DNA of 64,000 bases, taken from the NCBI GenBank assembly GCA_015350385.1, contig WNKI01000001.1, positions 2,323,178 to 2,387,177 of the forward strand, given 5' to 3'. This document shows, one piece after another, positions 31,623 to 42,120 of the stretch. The notes under the pieces were generated by a model. The model was not told where the DNA came from and searched no databases. It was given only the letters and a program-made list of their open reading frames with translations. Made by a program: the position numbers and the translations under genes. Source of the DNA: Aculops lycopersici (taxonomy: Eukaryota > Arthropoda > Arachnida > Trombidiformes > Eriophyidae). Position 1 is the stretch's first letter. Every line of letters begins with the position of its first letter.

Positions 31623-32642
31623 TTAAAGGTTTAATTTTGGCCTTAATGCAGACATTGTGATTAGGATGGCCTCCTCTGTCCTGATGGTTGTCGAGCCCTG
31701 ATTTGGACAGGTGTTGATGTAGTAGTCGAATAACGAGCTCACGTTCGTGCAGTTTTTTAGCTCGTGATCGCAGGACGCGGAATATTCCAATCCCTTGACG
31801 CCACCAAAAACAATCATAATATGGCTAAAGTCTGGCTTGACCTTCTTCTTTGGCTGTCCGCTTTCGTCTCCATTTGTCGACTCGTTTTTAGTTCTCTTGA
31901 ATTCAAGTTCGTCAATGCAAACGCCACGTTCTGATGTACCTATAACCAGATCATAAAAGTTCTTTCGACCAGGTTCAAATGTGTTTTGCTTCAATGCTTG
32001 TGACAATGTGTCTGCCTTGCGAACGTAGTAACCCCAATAAAGGTTCAACTTTTCCAGGGGTTCGACTGGTGGTACTATCAATGCTTCGTACCTCTGACCA
32101 GATGAAAGAAGTAGTCCCGGCTGATTGTTTTGAATCTTCTTGAGATCTCCAGGATCGACTTGAACCGTTACACGAGTTCCGAGCTCATGGACACCTGGCA
32201 CATAAACCGATTGCTTGAGTCCAATGTTGACCTCTGTAACATCTTTATCACCCTTTTGAGTATGCTTTATAGTAACTCCCTCTCTATAGGGGCAATCCAA
32301 CTGGCTTGCCCTTAGATGGTGCTGAGATTCTAAGGGATGAATCAGTCCCGCAAACTTGAGGTCGGGTTCGATGGCAAATATTCTCTTCCTTAAATATTGT
32401 GGACATTCGGCATACTCAAACATCTTGACGAGCCTTGCCTGGCGATCTTTGCTTTCTGGACTCGAGTCCTCGTCGAATATAATTATCTCGGTAACATTGA
32501 ATACAACTGCGGCTCTAGCCACCTGTCCAACTAAATAAGCCTCTAGTGTGGGCGTGGGGGTGTTGTCGAATATGGACGCCGGGAATGCAATAGACACCGT
32601 CCTCACCTTGGAGTATTTTTTGAGATTTTCTGCGAAGTCCAT
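31623..32642 (-). CDS. SPOUT1: SPOUT1/CENP-32 family putative RNA methyltransferase
   Basis: 339 aa, intronless, ATG at 32642. The N-terminal half contains the SPOUT motifs 'RTVSIAFPASIFDNTPTPTL' and 'EAYLVGQVARAAVVFNVTEI', then 'CPQYLRKRIFAIEPDLKFAG' and 'HHLRASQLDCPYREG', which are hallmarks of the C9orf114/SPOUT1 family. A basic insert (KRTKNES...KKKVKPDF) precedes the C-terminal knot part ('HIMIVFGGVKGLEYS', 'CPNQGSTTIRTEEAIL'), the expected SAM-binding trefoil-knot elements. Length agrees with the family (about 376 aa in human). Known role: an RNA methyltransferase linked to the spindle and kinetochore in vertebrates; its substrate here is unknown. Confidence 0.9.
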   Translation of the reverse strand: MDFAENLKKYSKVRTVSIAFPASIFDNTPTPTLEAYLVGQVARAAVVFNVTEIIIFDEDSSPESKDRQARLVKMFEYAECPQYLRKRIFAIEPDLKFAGLIHPLESQHHLRASQLDCPYREGVTIKHTQKGDKDVTEVNIGLKQSVYVPGVHELGTRVTVQVDPGDLKKIQNNQPGLLLSSGQRYEALIVPPVEPLEKLNLYWGYYVRKADTLSQALKQNTFEPGRKNFYDLVIGTSERGVCIDELEFKRTKNESTNGDESGQPKKKVKPDFSHIMIVFGGVKGLEYSASCDHELKNCTNVSSLFDYYINTCPNQGSTTIRTEEAILITMSALRPKLNL

Positions 32643-33234
32643 GTTTGAAAGTAGGATATCAGTTTGATTTAAATATTATATTTTGATTCCAAAAATTCAT
32701 TGCTAATGTTGTGATATGGAATAAATTGACGATGGCAACACGTGTGCCAGGCGGTGCGCTAATCGGAACAACATAGTTGTTGTGTTTTGGCCACAGAGAA
32801 AATTCCGCTGCTAAAACCGTGGCGCTACTAGTCTCTTGACTCGACGTTCAGAATCTCTGCCCAATTTTGCACCACATCAATATCGCGAACGGCGGATGAC
32901 TTTACAGTAAAAACAAAATCTGATACTATCTAGAGGACAGTTGTTGCTACACACTAATTACAAGACTGTTGCCACTTTGGCCATTGGTTTGAAAACATAC
33001 ATCGATGAAATCGATACTCGATACCAGATGAGCCGACCAGATTATTAGTCATCATCACTCTCAGTCAGAAATAACGACGCCCATGTCTGGCAGAAAAAAG
33101 ACTGATGAAACATTGATTGCAAATTCGACGCCCCCTAGAGAGCTCGAACTAAAACCTACCACCTTCATATAATCATATCATATATTAGCACAATTATTAG
33201 TTGCATTAATCAATTTAACCAGGATAGTAAAATT
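32643..33234. other. divergent intergenic region SPOUT1 / SLC38-like
   Basis: About 590 bases between two divergent starts, so it should hold both promoters. I see no further gene. Confidence 0.4.
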
Positions 33235-34707
33235 ATGGCAAATATAGTGACAGCAACCGACAATCGGCCATTGAGGGTCAACTTGTGGCGTCGTGCAACC
33301 TCAAACAATAGCGATGGACAAGAAGACGATCTAATAAGTCGAGACAATCCCACAACGGACGGCGATGGGGATAATAGCAGGAGAGAAGGTGCCGGAGCTG
33401 GTGGACAGGGTGAACCCGAAGTCAAGTATACATCACAATTGGCCGCTTTATTTATCATTGTCAATGTAACCGTTGGTGTCGGCCTTCTAGCCATGCCCTC
33501 GGCCATGCAGGATGCCGGCCTTGTGACCTCATTCATAGTGCAAGTTGTCTTCTTAGCAATGATCATGACCACCTGTATCATGGCAACAGAGTTGACTTGT
33601 CACTCTGGAGTAGACTCCTATCACAAACTGGTTCAAGTCCACTGTCACCCTTTCGTGTATCAATTCACTCAAGTCTCCATTTTGTTGATGGTCTTTGGAA
33701 CCGCTGTTGCTTATATTGTTTTAATTGGAGATCAGGCCGACAGAATCTTTGCATCTGTTTACGGGCCAACCTTCTGCGTTACTTGGTACATGAACCGCCG
33801 ATTTATCATGTCGGCACTGACTGTATTTGTGATGAAGCCACTATGTGCCGCCAAGACTGTTGACTTTCTCAAGTATGGAAGTTTCCTTGGAATCATATCT
33901 ATTGCTTTCATAATTTACGTTGTTATTAGTGAGTTTCTTAAGATTGACAAAATCCCAGACTCAGTCAACTACTTCCCTAAACACATCACGGACATTGGAT
34001 CAATTTTGCCCGTCTTCTGTTTTGCCTATCAATGTCACCTGAGCTGGGTTCCGATCGTTGCCAGTATCAAGAGAGAAGAAAAACGGAAGGCCTTTGTGAC
34101 CATTTCAGTCGGTATGTTTATCGCAACTATTGTCTACGCCGTCGTGTCAATCTTAGCCGTTTTGACATTTGGGTCAAAGATTGCTGAGGATCTGACAGAA
34201 AGTTATCCAGGAAAACAATGGTCAATACTGACGACCATTGGTATTGTAGCGTTCAAATGCGTTGTTACTCTACCACCGGCTTTTCTACCGGCTAGATTGA
34301 GCATAGTCGACATCATGAAGGATACCTTCAAGTGGTATGCAGATTTCAGCGAACCAGTTCAGAGGATCTCAGCAACTTTCCTCACATTGGACCTTGCACT
34401 ACTTTTGGCTCTCTTTGTGCCTAACATCCTGACTGCAGTCAACGTTCTCGGTTGTCTTGCAGTCATGTTTGTGTTCACTCTACCTGGATTGAGCTACCTC
34501 AGTCTCATCAGGCTCAACCGAATCAAAAAGCAACAAGAGACCGGAGAAGGTGATATCCCAATCTACTCAGCAAAGGACAAGTTCAAGATTGCGCTCAGTT
34601 ATTTTATGGTAGCTTTCGGATCTCTCATTATGTTGTTAGTTCTATACAAGTCAATCGCTAGCATCCTTTCTAAAAGCTCGGTTCCACCTCTATGTGTGGT
34701 ACCATGA
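33235..34707 (+). CDS. SLC38-type amino acid transporter (Aa_trans family)
   Basis: 490 aa, intronless. A hydrophilic 65-residue N-terminus precedes about 11 membrane segments. Segment 1 has the family motif 'VNVTVGVGLLAMPSAMQDAG', where the unwound helix binds substrate and ion. Later segments include 'SILLMVFGTAVAYIVLIGDQ', 'SILPVFCFAYQCHLSWVPI', 'FVTISVGMFIATIVYAVVSI' and 'LTTIGIVAFKCVVTLPPAFL'. The overall pattern is closest to SLC38A7/A8/A11 (SNAT7/8-like), transporters of glutamine and other neutral amino acids at the plasma membrane or lysosome. The subtype cannot be fixed by eye. Confidence 0.88.
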   Translation: MANIVTATDNRPLRVNLWRRATSNNSDGQEDDLISRDNPTTDGDGDNSRREGAGAGGQGEPEVKYTSQLAALFIIVNVTVGVGLLAMPSAMQDAGLVTSFIVQVVFLAMIMTTCIMATELTCHSGVDSYHKLVQVHCHPFVYQFTQVSILLMVFGTAVAYIVLIGDQADRIFASVYGPTFCVTWYMNRRFIMSALTVFVMKPLCAAKTVDFLKYGSFLGIISIAFIIYVVISEFLKIDKIPDSVNYFPKHITDIGSILPVFCFAYQCHLSWVPIVASIKREEKRKAFVTISVGMFIATIVYAVVSILAVLTFGSKIAEDLTESYPGKQWSILTTIGIVAFKCVVTLPPAFLPARLSIVDIMKDTFKWYADFSEPVQRISATFLTLDLALLLALFVPNILTAVNVLGCLAVMFVFTLPGLSYLSLIRLNRIKKQQETGEGDIPIYSAKDKFKIALSYFMVAFGSLIMLLVLYKSIASILSKSSVPPLCVVP

Positions 34708-35057
34708 AATTCAAAATCCGGGATTGAGAGTAGGATTTTAAAAAGTAGAGATTAGGATTTTAAAAAATCATGTTTTATCTCTTGACCACGTGACATAATA
34801 TGCGCAATATCTGTAACAAATCAATATATTTTCTTTGTCCATTCTAATCAATCGGTCCAGTATATGTGTATGATGTCTATTGATACCTGATACAGAGTCG
34901 AGCAGTTTATCCATCGAAAACAACCTGCACGAGCGAGCGACACGTTGTTCGCCAAGTATTAGCGGCGTTCACAAACGTAAACAGAGCGAAACAAATTTCC
35001 AATTTCTATGCCCAATCCAGAGTTTATTAGTTCCACAATCAATGGTCAAGCAACAAG
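34708..35057. other. intergenic region upstream of SBDS
   Basis: AT-rich sequence after the transporter, starting with a short direct repeat 'GATTTTAAAAA' near 34733-34765. The 86-aa frame overlapping the SBDS start is a shadow. Confidence 0.4.
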
Positions 35058-35801
35058 ATGTCTATTTTTACACCCACAAATCAGATCAGGCTAACAAATG
35101 TGGCCATTGTTCGCATGAAGCGAGGTGGCAAACGATTTGAGATTGCTTGTTATAAGAATAAGGTTGTCTCATGGCGAAACAAAACTGAGACTGATCTCGA
35201 CGAGGTACTGCAAACTGTCAATGTTTTCACCAACGTCTCCAAGGGAGCAGTAGCAAAGAAGGAAGATCTCATCAAGTGCTTTGGCCATGCTGACATTCAA
35301 AAGATTTGCATCGAAATATTGGATAAAGGGGAGTTGCAAATCAGTGAAAAAGAACGACAGAATCAATTGGAATCGGTAGCCAAGGATGTGGCTACAATCG
35401 TATCGGAAAAATGCATTAATTCCGAGACAAAGCGACCATTTCCCGTAACCATAATTGAGAAGAGTATGAAGCAGATAGGATTTTCAGTGAATACAAAGAA
35501 AAACTCAAAGCAACAGGCGCTTGAAGTGATAAAGAGACTAAAAGAGATACTACCAATTCAGAGGTGTATGATGAAACTAAGGATAATCACGCATAAGCGG
35601 CACAAGGAAAAGTTGAAGGAGATGGCGGCGGAAATTGAGTCTGAAAGTATTGAGGGGGACGGAATATTAGAGATTATCATGTCCATTGATCCGGGTAACT
35701 TTAGACCCATAGATGAGCTAGTCAGCTCAACGCCTAAGTCTCAACTGCACGTCCTATCTGTCGTCGAGACACTCGATAATGACGATGAGGCTGACGCATG
35801 A
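35058..35801 (+). CDS. SBDS: SBDS ribosome maturation factor
   Basis: 247 aa, intronless, close to the usual 250. The N-terminal FYSH domain is 'QIRLTNVAIVRMKRGGKRFE', 'IACYKNKVVSWRNKTETDLD', 'EVLQTVNVFTNVSKGAVAKK'; then 'LIKCFGHADIQKICIEILDK' and 'GELQISEKER'; the central helical domain contains 'TKRPFPVTIIEKSMKQIGFS'; the C-terminal domain has 'LKEILPIQRCMMKLRI'. Known role: with the GTPase EFL1 it releases eIF6 from pre-60S subunits in the cytoplasm, the last step of large-subunit maturation. An AATAAA at 35845-35850 lies 44 bases after the stop. Confidence 0.97.
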   Translation: MSIFTPTNQIRLTNVAIVRMKRGGKRFEIACYKNKVVSWRNKTETDLDEVLQTVNVFTNVSKGAVAKKEDLIKCFGHADIQKICIEILDKGELQISEKERQNQLESVAKDVATIVSEKCINSETKRPFPVTIIEKSMKQIGFSVNTKKNSKQQALEVIKRLKEILPIQRCMMKLRIITHKRHKEKLKEMAAEIESESIEGDGILEIIMSIDPGNFRPIDELVSSTPKSQLHVLSVVETLDNDDEADA

Positions 35802-35844
35802 GCCTATGCCATCATCGTCGCTGTTGCACAGTCATCTAGCCTGA

Positions 35845-35850
35845 AATAAA
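35845..35850 (+). terminator. poly(A) signal AATAAA of SBDS
   Basis: A canonical hexamer followed by a T-rich stretch. Confidence 0.6.
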
Positions 35851-36548
35851 GTTCATTTTTTGTTTAACTTGCGATTTTCCTCTTATTACTTCATCTCTAC
35901 TCGTAGATTAAATTTTTCATCACGATTGCCGTTTTATTATTTCAGCCGACAACCACCACGACCAATCATTCGCATTGGCAGGTCATTCACGGTCATTGCT
36001 CGGCGTTGGCTGTGCAAGCTTCCCATTGGGCTCGTGTGTTGTTTGCCTAACTACTACGCGAGTAGTAGCTAATGCACACAAGACCTCGAAAACGCGATTG
36101 AATTTGAGTCAACGGGAGCCGCAGAGAAAACCACAAGAAAATTGTCGAGCCATCAGAAGCAAGGCAGGGAGCCGCATTGTGCAAATTCCTATTAATATGT
36201 TTCGAAAGGCCAGCCGACTGAAATAAGCTAGACAACTACTTACATTATTATATAAAATTACTAGAGCCAAGTTAGTCGATTAAGCCAGCCAGTCAGCAAC
36301 AAAGCTGAATGTTCAGCTTGGAGCCACTTGAGATTAGGTTGTAGTAGTAGTTCTACTCAATCTATTGTTATTATTATTACCAACTATTGTTGCGCTTAAT
36401 GTCGTTGCTGTTGCTGTTGAGAAACTTATACTCGTATATGTTATAGATCTATAAAGTAGATTAATTATCTCACAAGTACTTGACTCAATAGAAGTCGTCT
36501 AATACCACAACCACACCAATAGAGCGACCAAGACTACTATTAATTAAA
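35851..36548. other. intergenic SBDS / PISD
   Basis: No convincing gene. Short frames at 35860-36226 lack features. Small TTA/GTT repeats lie at about 36365-36420, and the 3' part is probably the PISD promoter and 5' UTR. Confidence 0.35.
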
Positions 36549-37847
36549 ATGTTTACACAAAACGAAAAAGTACCAAAGTATCTTGGAAAGACGCGAGCTG
36601 GTAGGTTCATGTTTCACGGCGTTTGGACCAGTAGTCTAGGTTTGTTATTTTATAACGTTTATTTATATAATGTTAAGCAACCTAATTCGCACCATTACAA
36701 GCGACAACAAAAACAACAATCAATGCCAGACTCAGGAGATAATAATCAACAGCAAGATATCACGACGACCGCAACAAATATTAATAATTTAGATAATAAC
36801 TACCAAGATGCCACCACAATCACAGAACAGGCATCACTGTTCCATGATTTGGAGATGAAATTCTATAGTATTTTACCTCTCCGGGTAACCTCTAGCCTTT
36901 GGGGAAAGATAAACTCTTATGACTTGCCAGTGTGGATGCGATCGAGATTATACCATCTCTTTTGTCGCACTTATAATTGTGATATGAGCGAAGCTCTTGA
37001 AAGTGACTATAGAAATTATAGAAATTTAAGCGAATTCTTTAGAAGACAATTGAAACCTGATTCTAGGCCAATTAGTGTTGAGCCGGGTGTTGTATCACCA
37101 GCCGATGGATTAGTGTTGCATTTTGGTCCAGTTATTCATGGCCGCATTGAGGGCGTCAAGGGTCTAAACTATTCAGTGCAAACATTTCTAGGTTTACCAA
37201 GTGCCGACTACAAGAAGGAGCTACTTGTTGATAAAGAGAATAACGAATTATATCATTGCATAATATATTTAGCACCCGGCGATTATCATCGGTTCCATTC
37301 GCCGGCAAATTGGTTTGTGGATTTCAGGAAACACTTTCCAGGTAGATTATTAAGTGTTAGGCCCTCAATTGTTGAGCGTAATCCTCATGTCCTACATATC
37401 AACGAGAGGGTATGCTACCTCGGCACCTGGATGCATGGATTCTTCTCGATGACAGCAGTTGGGGCGACAAATGTCGGCAGTATTAAGGTTAACTTTGATG
37501 AGGAGCTCAAAACAAATCGTAGAACATCATCATGGCGAGCTGATAGCTACTCGTGTTTTGAACATAAGTTTGGAGGTATCCCACTGAAAGCTGGTCAAGA
37601 TTTCGGCGAATTCAATTTCGGCTCCACTGTGGTGGTCATATTTGAAGCTCCCAAGAATGCAACCTTCGATCTAAATATCAATCAAAAGATCAAGTACGGA
37701 CAGTTGTTAGCCCGAATAGAGCCGCCAGGACCAGAACAAACCTTACCTACCACAGCGACATCGGACACAACGACAACGAAGACGACAACTACGACAAAAG
37801 CAACTGCAACTGAGACGACGGCGAAGAGTCAGTCAACAACTAGATGA
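36549..37847 (+). CDS. PISD: phosphatidylserine decarboxylase, mitochondrial
   Basis: 432 aa, intronless. The N-terminus has one membrane segment (about residues 22-42, 'GVWTSSLGLLFYNVYLYNV'), then a Gln/Asn/Thr-rich insert (about 52-85). The catalytic domain shows 'NLSEFFRRQLKPDSRPI', 'VSPADGLVLHFG' (Asp of the triad), 'YLAPGDYHRFHSPANW' (His) and the self-cleavage site 'FGST' at about residue 356, where Ser becomes the pyruvoyl group. The usual motif is LGST, so Leu to Phe is a mild variation. A Thr-rich tail of about 35 residues is extra. Known role: converts phosphatidylserine to phosphatidylethanolamine at the inner mitochondrial membrane. The first residues are weak as a mitochondrial targeting peptide. 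Confidence 0.95.
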   Translation: MFTQNEKVPKYLGKTRAGRFMFHGVWTSSLGLLFYNVYLYNVKQPNSHHYKRQQKQQSMPDSGDNNQQQDITTTATNINNLDNNYQDATTITEQASLFHDLEMKFYSILPLRVTSSLWGKINSYDLPVWMRSRLYHLFCRTYNCDMSEALESDYRNYRNLSEFFRRQLKPDSRPISVEPGVVSPADGLVLHFGPVIHGRIEGVKGLNYSVQTFLGLPSADYKKELLVDKENNELYHCIIYLAPGDYHRFHSPANWFVDFRKHFPGRLLSVRPSIVERNPHVLHINERVCYLGTWMHGFFSMTAVGATNVGSIKVNFDEELKTNRRTSSWRADSYSCFEHKFGGIPLKAGQDFGEFNFGSTVVVIFEAPKNATFDLNINQKIKYGQLLARIEPPGPEQTLPTTATSDTTTTKTTTTTKATATETTAKSQSTTR

Positions 37848-38472
37848 TATTATCGTTGATACCATATCTAGTCAACCTTCGCTACGAAGGGCAATTCAAT
37901 TCAATTAAACTTACAGAAGGAGAGAGAAAGCAAGAGAACAACAACCGACCGTACAACCCTCCTATTTCGTCATCCAAGTCGCGCAAGTTATATATACCAT
38001 ATCAAGTTTTTCTTTCCACGAGTTGTCTACCTTTTCTCCGTCCTCTCGTCACACAAGGCAAAGAGTTACGAATCAGAGCGATCACACAGGTGGCCGTTCA
38101 GACTGGCGTTGAACGGCGCCGTACACTCCCTCCCTCATGAACGAAAGTACATACCTGGCGAGAACGCGCTTGCTGGATCATTTTTTAATCAAGCTTGTCG
38201 CGTTGGTTTACCACTCACTTTAGCCTTGGTGACAATTTCTAGCGCATGTCATATTTGCTCCTCTTCTTCTTCTTACTTTGAAACCGCTCTGAGAAGTTGT
38301 CTTCTTCGTCTTCGTCGTCGTCATCTTGGCCAGTCCCTTGGGTCAATTCCAAAAACTAGATTGAGAAGAGTTTTGTCTTTCAATTCAAATATAACAGTAT
38401 AGTCATTACGACCGATGAACACAAGAACAAGAGAAGTATTTATTAATTTTCTATCGAGTTTTCTATCAAGCC
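37848..38472. other. intergenic PISD / secreted Cys-rich gene
   Basis: I see no gene with domain features; two overlapping frames (37844-38140, 38109-38402) read as composition artefacts. A CTT/CGT-rich patch is near 38265-38320. Confidence 0.35.
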
Positions 38473-39471
38473 ATGGAGGTACAGTCAAATCAAATCAACA
38501 AAATGACCACCAATAGAAGCCACCAAGACAAACACTGCAAGAGGAAGCAGCAGCAGCAGCAGGATTCTGGCACCACCTCCGCCGCCAAGAGGCGCAGCAG
38601 ATTGTTGCGCTTCGGAGCTTCCATGTTATGTGCTTTAATTGGATTCTTGGTAATCATAAACCAATGTGATACAACTCAAGCCATCCAATCAGCGAGGTCA
38701 ACGAGATTGTCGTTGAATTTATCAACCGCCGAAGGTTCGTCGGGTAACTCGAACTCGGAAAATGGTCAGCCAATCAAGAAGTGTAGCGAGGCGCGCCACG
38801 TTGAGATGGACAAGTGCGCCTCAAGTTTGGGTTTCTTAGGTGATAGGACATTCATAATGCCGAAAAATGTAACCCAAATGAACGTGTTTTGTGGAACTTT
38901 GACCAAGTCATTGAAGTGTATCCAAAACTACGCCCGAGAATGTCTTAGCTCCTTTCCAAGACAGGTGCTCCTTACAGTGACAAGAAACGGAAGGAAGCAA
39001 TACAATCAGTTGTGCACAAACGACGAATCAAAGCAGGAGTTTATTGAAAAACTAGCCTGTTTGGCGCCAGAGAATCTAGAACAACTGCATCAGTGTATGG
39101 ACGGATCAATTGCTAGATTTGAGTATGTCGCCAATCGGGTTGAGGCCGACAATCGCATTTCGGCCATCTGTTGCTCGTATCAAATTTTCAAACGCGACAT
39201 ACAGGAAACAGTGGAGAAAACTTGCACCGCCTACCCGAATGTGAACCAAACTGCTAATTATTTGCACGAAATAATTAGCACAACAACAGGTGAGCTAATT
39301 GATCTAGTCTGCGGCAGTTATAAGACATTCGAAGAGTGCAAGGCCAAACCAAAGATGGCGAATCTCGTCTCGACTTTTACTGATATCACAATCAAGACTA
39401 AGAAGAAACAGATCAAACCAAGAGCAATGTCACTCATCTCGCTCTTTGTCGGTATTCTCAACTCTTTTTAA
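38473..39471 (+). CDS. secreted Cys-rich protein, arthropod-type, function unknown
   Basis: 332 aa, intronless. A basic Gln/Lys-rich leader of about 45 residues precedes a hydrophobic segment (about 47-65, 'FGASMLCALIGFLVIIN'), either an internal signal peptide from a later Met or a signal anchor; an in-frame Met at about residue 11 would shorten the leader. The remainder is helical with about 13 Cys in a spaced pattern, including a CC pair ('AICCSYQIF') and a late pair 'LIDLVCGSYKTFEEC'. This pattern resembles the arthropod 27-kDa haemolymph glycoprotein (DUF1397-like) group, an identification I hold only loosely. The C-terminus is hydrophobic ('AMSLISLFVGILNSF') and could be a GPI signal. 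An AATAAA lies at 39735-39740. Confidence 0.7.
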   Translation: MEVQSNQINKMTTNRSHQDKHCKRKQQQQQDSGTTSAAKRRSRLLRFGASMLCALIGFLVIINQCDTTQAIQSARSTRLSLNLSTAEGSSGNSNSENGQPIKKCSEARHVEMDKCASSLGFLGDRTFIMPKNVTQMNVFCGTLTKSLKCIQNYARECLSSFPRQVLLTVTRNGRKQYNQLCTNDESKQEFIEKLACLAPENLEQLHQCMDGSIARFEYVANRVEADNRISAICCSYQIFKRDIQETVEKTCTAYPNVNQTANYLHEIISTTTGELIDLVCGSYKTFEECKAKPKMANLVSTFTDITIKTKKKQIKPRAMSLISLFVGILNSF

Positions 39472-39520
39472 GTTGGTCATCATCTTTCTAGTTAACCTAC
39501 TGGTAGTTGGGATAACAACA

Positions 39521-39524
39521 TTAA

Positions 39525-39556
<32 letters not shown>
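39521..39556. repeat. (TAG)n microsatellite, about 11 units
   Basis: A trinucleotide run in the 3' UTR region of the secreted Cys-rich gene. Confidence 0.9.
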
Positions 39557-39801
39557 TCACTAGTGCTCGTAACCTGAGAGCAAACTCAAGTTAATGGATT
39601 AGAACACATCACACACGAGAGACTAATTAAATTTGTACATAAATTTCATCTTAACTTACAGAAAGGTTATCATGATATAAATTGAATGACCTGATAAAAG
39701 TATATTTAGTTCTTGTTCTCTATAAACTTCTGATAATAAATATATATAATTATTTAGATACATTCAAACACTTACATTCTCTAATCTAGAGCATAGAAAA
39801 T

Positions 39802-42120
39802 CTATCTTGCCACCTTGTACATCAGTAAAAACAACACAACTCCACGCAATAGAATCAGATATGATATCAACACTGCCATTCCAATGTACATATCGTTATC
39901 CTCGATATCTAACTCCTCCATAACTAGCGATTGAAAGGAATCATCGCATTTGTATTGGCCGATGTAGATTTGTTTCATCGCTTCAGCCCCACCTGTTGCT
40001 AGCGTCTGCGATGCTCCGCCGGTTGAGCTCAATAAATGGGCTGTCGAGCTGGAGATAGAGTCAGTTCCGCCTCCTAGAAGCAAAGACGATTGTACCTTGG
40101 CTATAGAATTGATGTCCTCGTATTCAATATCCTCAAGTCCAAGCTGATAGTCGCTTGGATTGCACTTGCACCTGCCAAATCCATAGAGAGCCGAATAGAT
40201 GGTCTTGACTGCATGATGGAAGTAGGAAAGTTTCACTAGCGGCTTCAAATAATCGGCAGTTCTCGAGTATCGGCGTGCGTAACCACTAAACAAAAAGACC
40301 GGTGTTATTGTCAGCGGACCAACAAACACTGAGGCCGATAGGTTTCTCATGAATATTGCCCCTACAATCAAACCCTGAGTTTGAGACAATAAACTCAAAC
40401 AGACCAAACTGTAGGCGTAAACCATGAAGCGCCAATTGTAGTCAGACTTTGGTTGATTGGTTATGTAATAGCTGATTGAGGCAAACATAAGCACACAAAA
40501 GATTTGAAAGGGTGCATCGGAAGTTATTTTACCTGTCAGGTAAGTTGCCACTGAGTACCAACCATTGAAGTATTCCTTTGCCAATACCTTAACGTCAAGA
40601 GGAAATGAGAGGACAGTTATCATTGCCGCCGCGTACATTGTAAACATACCTCCATAAACAGAGAAAATTAGATTGTCATTGACTCGATCGATATCCACCT
40701 GTTCCTCCTTAGTTAGATTACCTGACAATGCCACACTAATCAGACTAAGGCTCTGCTTGTTGAACGATGGACACGCATGCCCCTTTCCACTGTTCAGTCC
40801 CCAGAGGAAGGCGAAGAAGAAGGCCATTATAAAGTGGAGCCCGATTCGGAGGGCAAACAGAATGGGATCTCTCAGTAATTGAATGGTTGAGCGTTGTACG
40901 TGAATCCACAGGTGATCGTCGAATGGACATGGGTCGTATAGGATGGCCTTTCGTAGCGATTGCGCTGAGACCGACTCGAGCTTGGCATCGAACTGAACCC
41001 GCTTCTGGGTCTCCAACTTGATCATGCGATCAACTTTGTCCGTTCCATAATCACCCGCGACAACCTCAATCATGTGATCGATTGGATTGTAGAATGGCGG
41101 ACACGCGGAGTCGACTGCCTCGAGTGTTGGTATAATTTCACTTGGAGTTCCGTTGAATGCCAATCGGCCTCCCGCGGCCAGCAAGTAGACGCGATCAAAC
41201 ATGTCCATAACCTTGGCGCTCGGTTGATGGATTGTGGTCACAATGGACATTGGGGTGCTCGATGAGGAGGAGTCAATGATTTGCCTAAGCACTCCAATTG
41301 TTTGCGAACACGACGAGCTATCCAGACCACTTGTTGGCTCATCGAGAATCAATATGTTTGGTTTCTTTACCAACTCCTGTGCAATAGCCACTCTCTTCTT
41401 CTGACCACCTGAGCAGCGAGTGATACTATTATTTTGGCAAACCTCAAGGCCCAGTTGCTGTATGACTCGACGGACGATTCCACGATGGCTAATATCGTAG
41501 GTGCGATTCTTGTAACGCGAGGCGTAGAAAATGGTCTCAGTAACAGTGAATTGAGGTAGAAAGTCGTCATATTGAGGCACAACTGCAATCCTGATCTTCG
41601 GCTTGCCCACAACCATTATATCACCTGTCACACCTTCCTTATTCTTCAAGCATAAGCACTCCAACAAGGTGGTCTTACCTGCACCAGAGGGGCCCATTAA
41701 AGCAATGAGCTCACCGGATAGGAAGAAGCCATTGAGGTTGTTTAAAATAGTTTTGCTTTTCTTTCGCCAAATGTCTTGGTAAAACTTTGGTCTCACCGTG
41801 TAACTGAGGTCGTTCCATCTAACATAGAAGCCACTGTTTTCATTCATTATGTCCATCTCAATACTAATAACTCCCTCTGCATTCCTAGTCAGTATTGGCG
41901 TACTAATAGCAGGTTGCAGCTCAAATCTACGGCGCGAAATAGTCTCTGCTCTACTAATGTTGTCATCATTTGCATCCCCATAATTAGTATTGCTTATCTT
42001 CACACTTGTACTTCGATAATTGGAATGTTGGTCGACGTCCAACTGTGAGCTACAGGAACTATCTCCGCAGCCAATATTATTCAAGCTCCTCTGCCTCTTT
42101 CGGTGATTTCGTGAGGACAT
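39802..42120 (-). CDS. ABC transporter, ABCG (white-type) half-transporter
   Basis: About 772 aa from ATG 42120; the frame extends 5 codons upstream to a TTG, which I do not use. The nucleotide-binding domain comes first: Walker A 'GPSGAGKTT' (about 143-151), Q-loop 'VVPQYDD', signature 'CSGGQKKR' (about 236), Walker B 'ILILDEPTSGLD' (about 256) and H-loop 'TTIHQPS'. The membrane domain follows from about residue 415 with six helices and a large C-terminal extracellular loop that includes Cys residues ('GFGRCKCNPSD'). NBD-before-TMD order and single copy make it a half-transporter that must dimerise. ABCG members move pigment precursors, sterols or xenobiotics; the substrate is not predictable here. 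The frame lacks introns. Confidence 0.93.
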   Translation of the reverse strand: MSSRNHRKRQRSLNNIGCGDSSCSSQLDVDQHSNYRSTSVKISNTNYGDANDDNISRAETISRRRFELQPAISTPILTRNAEGVISIEMDIMNENSGFYVRWNDLSYTVRPKFYQDIWRKKSKTILNNLNGFFLSGELIALMGPSGAGKTTLLECLCLKNKEGVTGDIMVVGKPKIRIAVVPQYDDFLPQFTVTETIFYASRYKNRTYDISHRGIVRRVIQQLGLEVCQNNSITRCSGGQKKRVAIAQELVKKPNILILDEPTSGLDSSSCSQTIGVLRQIIDSSSSSTPMSIVTTIHQPSAKVMDMFDRVYLLAAGGRLAFNGTPSEIIPTLEAVDSACPPFYNPIDHMIEVVAGDYGTDKVDRMIKLETQKRVQFDAKLESVSAQSLRKAILYDPCPFDDHLWIHVQRSTIQLLRDPILFALRIGLHFIMAFFFAFLWGLNSGKGHACPSFNKQSLSLISVALSGNLTKEEQVDIDRVNDNLIFSVYGGMFTMYAAAMITVLSFPLDVKVLAKEYFNGWYSVATYLTGKITSDAPFQIFCVLMFASISYYITNQPKSDYNWRFMVYAYSLVCLSLLSQTQGLIVGAIFMRNLSASVFVGPLTITPVFLFSGYARRYSRTADYLKPLVKLSYFHHAVKTIYSALYGFGRCKCNPSDYQLGLEDIEYEDINSIAKVQSSLLLGGGTDSISSSTAHLLSSTGGASQTLATGGAEAMKQIYIGQYKCDDSFQSLVMEELDIEDNDMYIGMAVLISYLILLRGVVLFLLMYKVAR

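Noticed and set aside
37844..38402. two overlapping frames after PISD
   Set aside because: Composition-driven, no features, overlapping each other in different frames.
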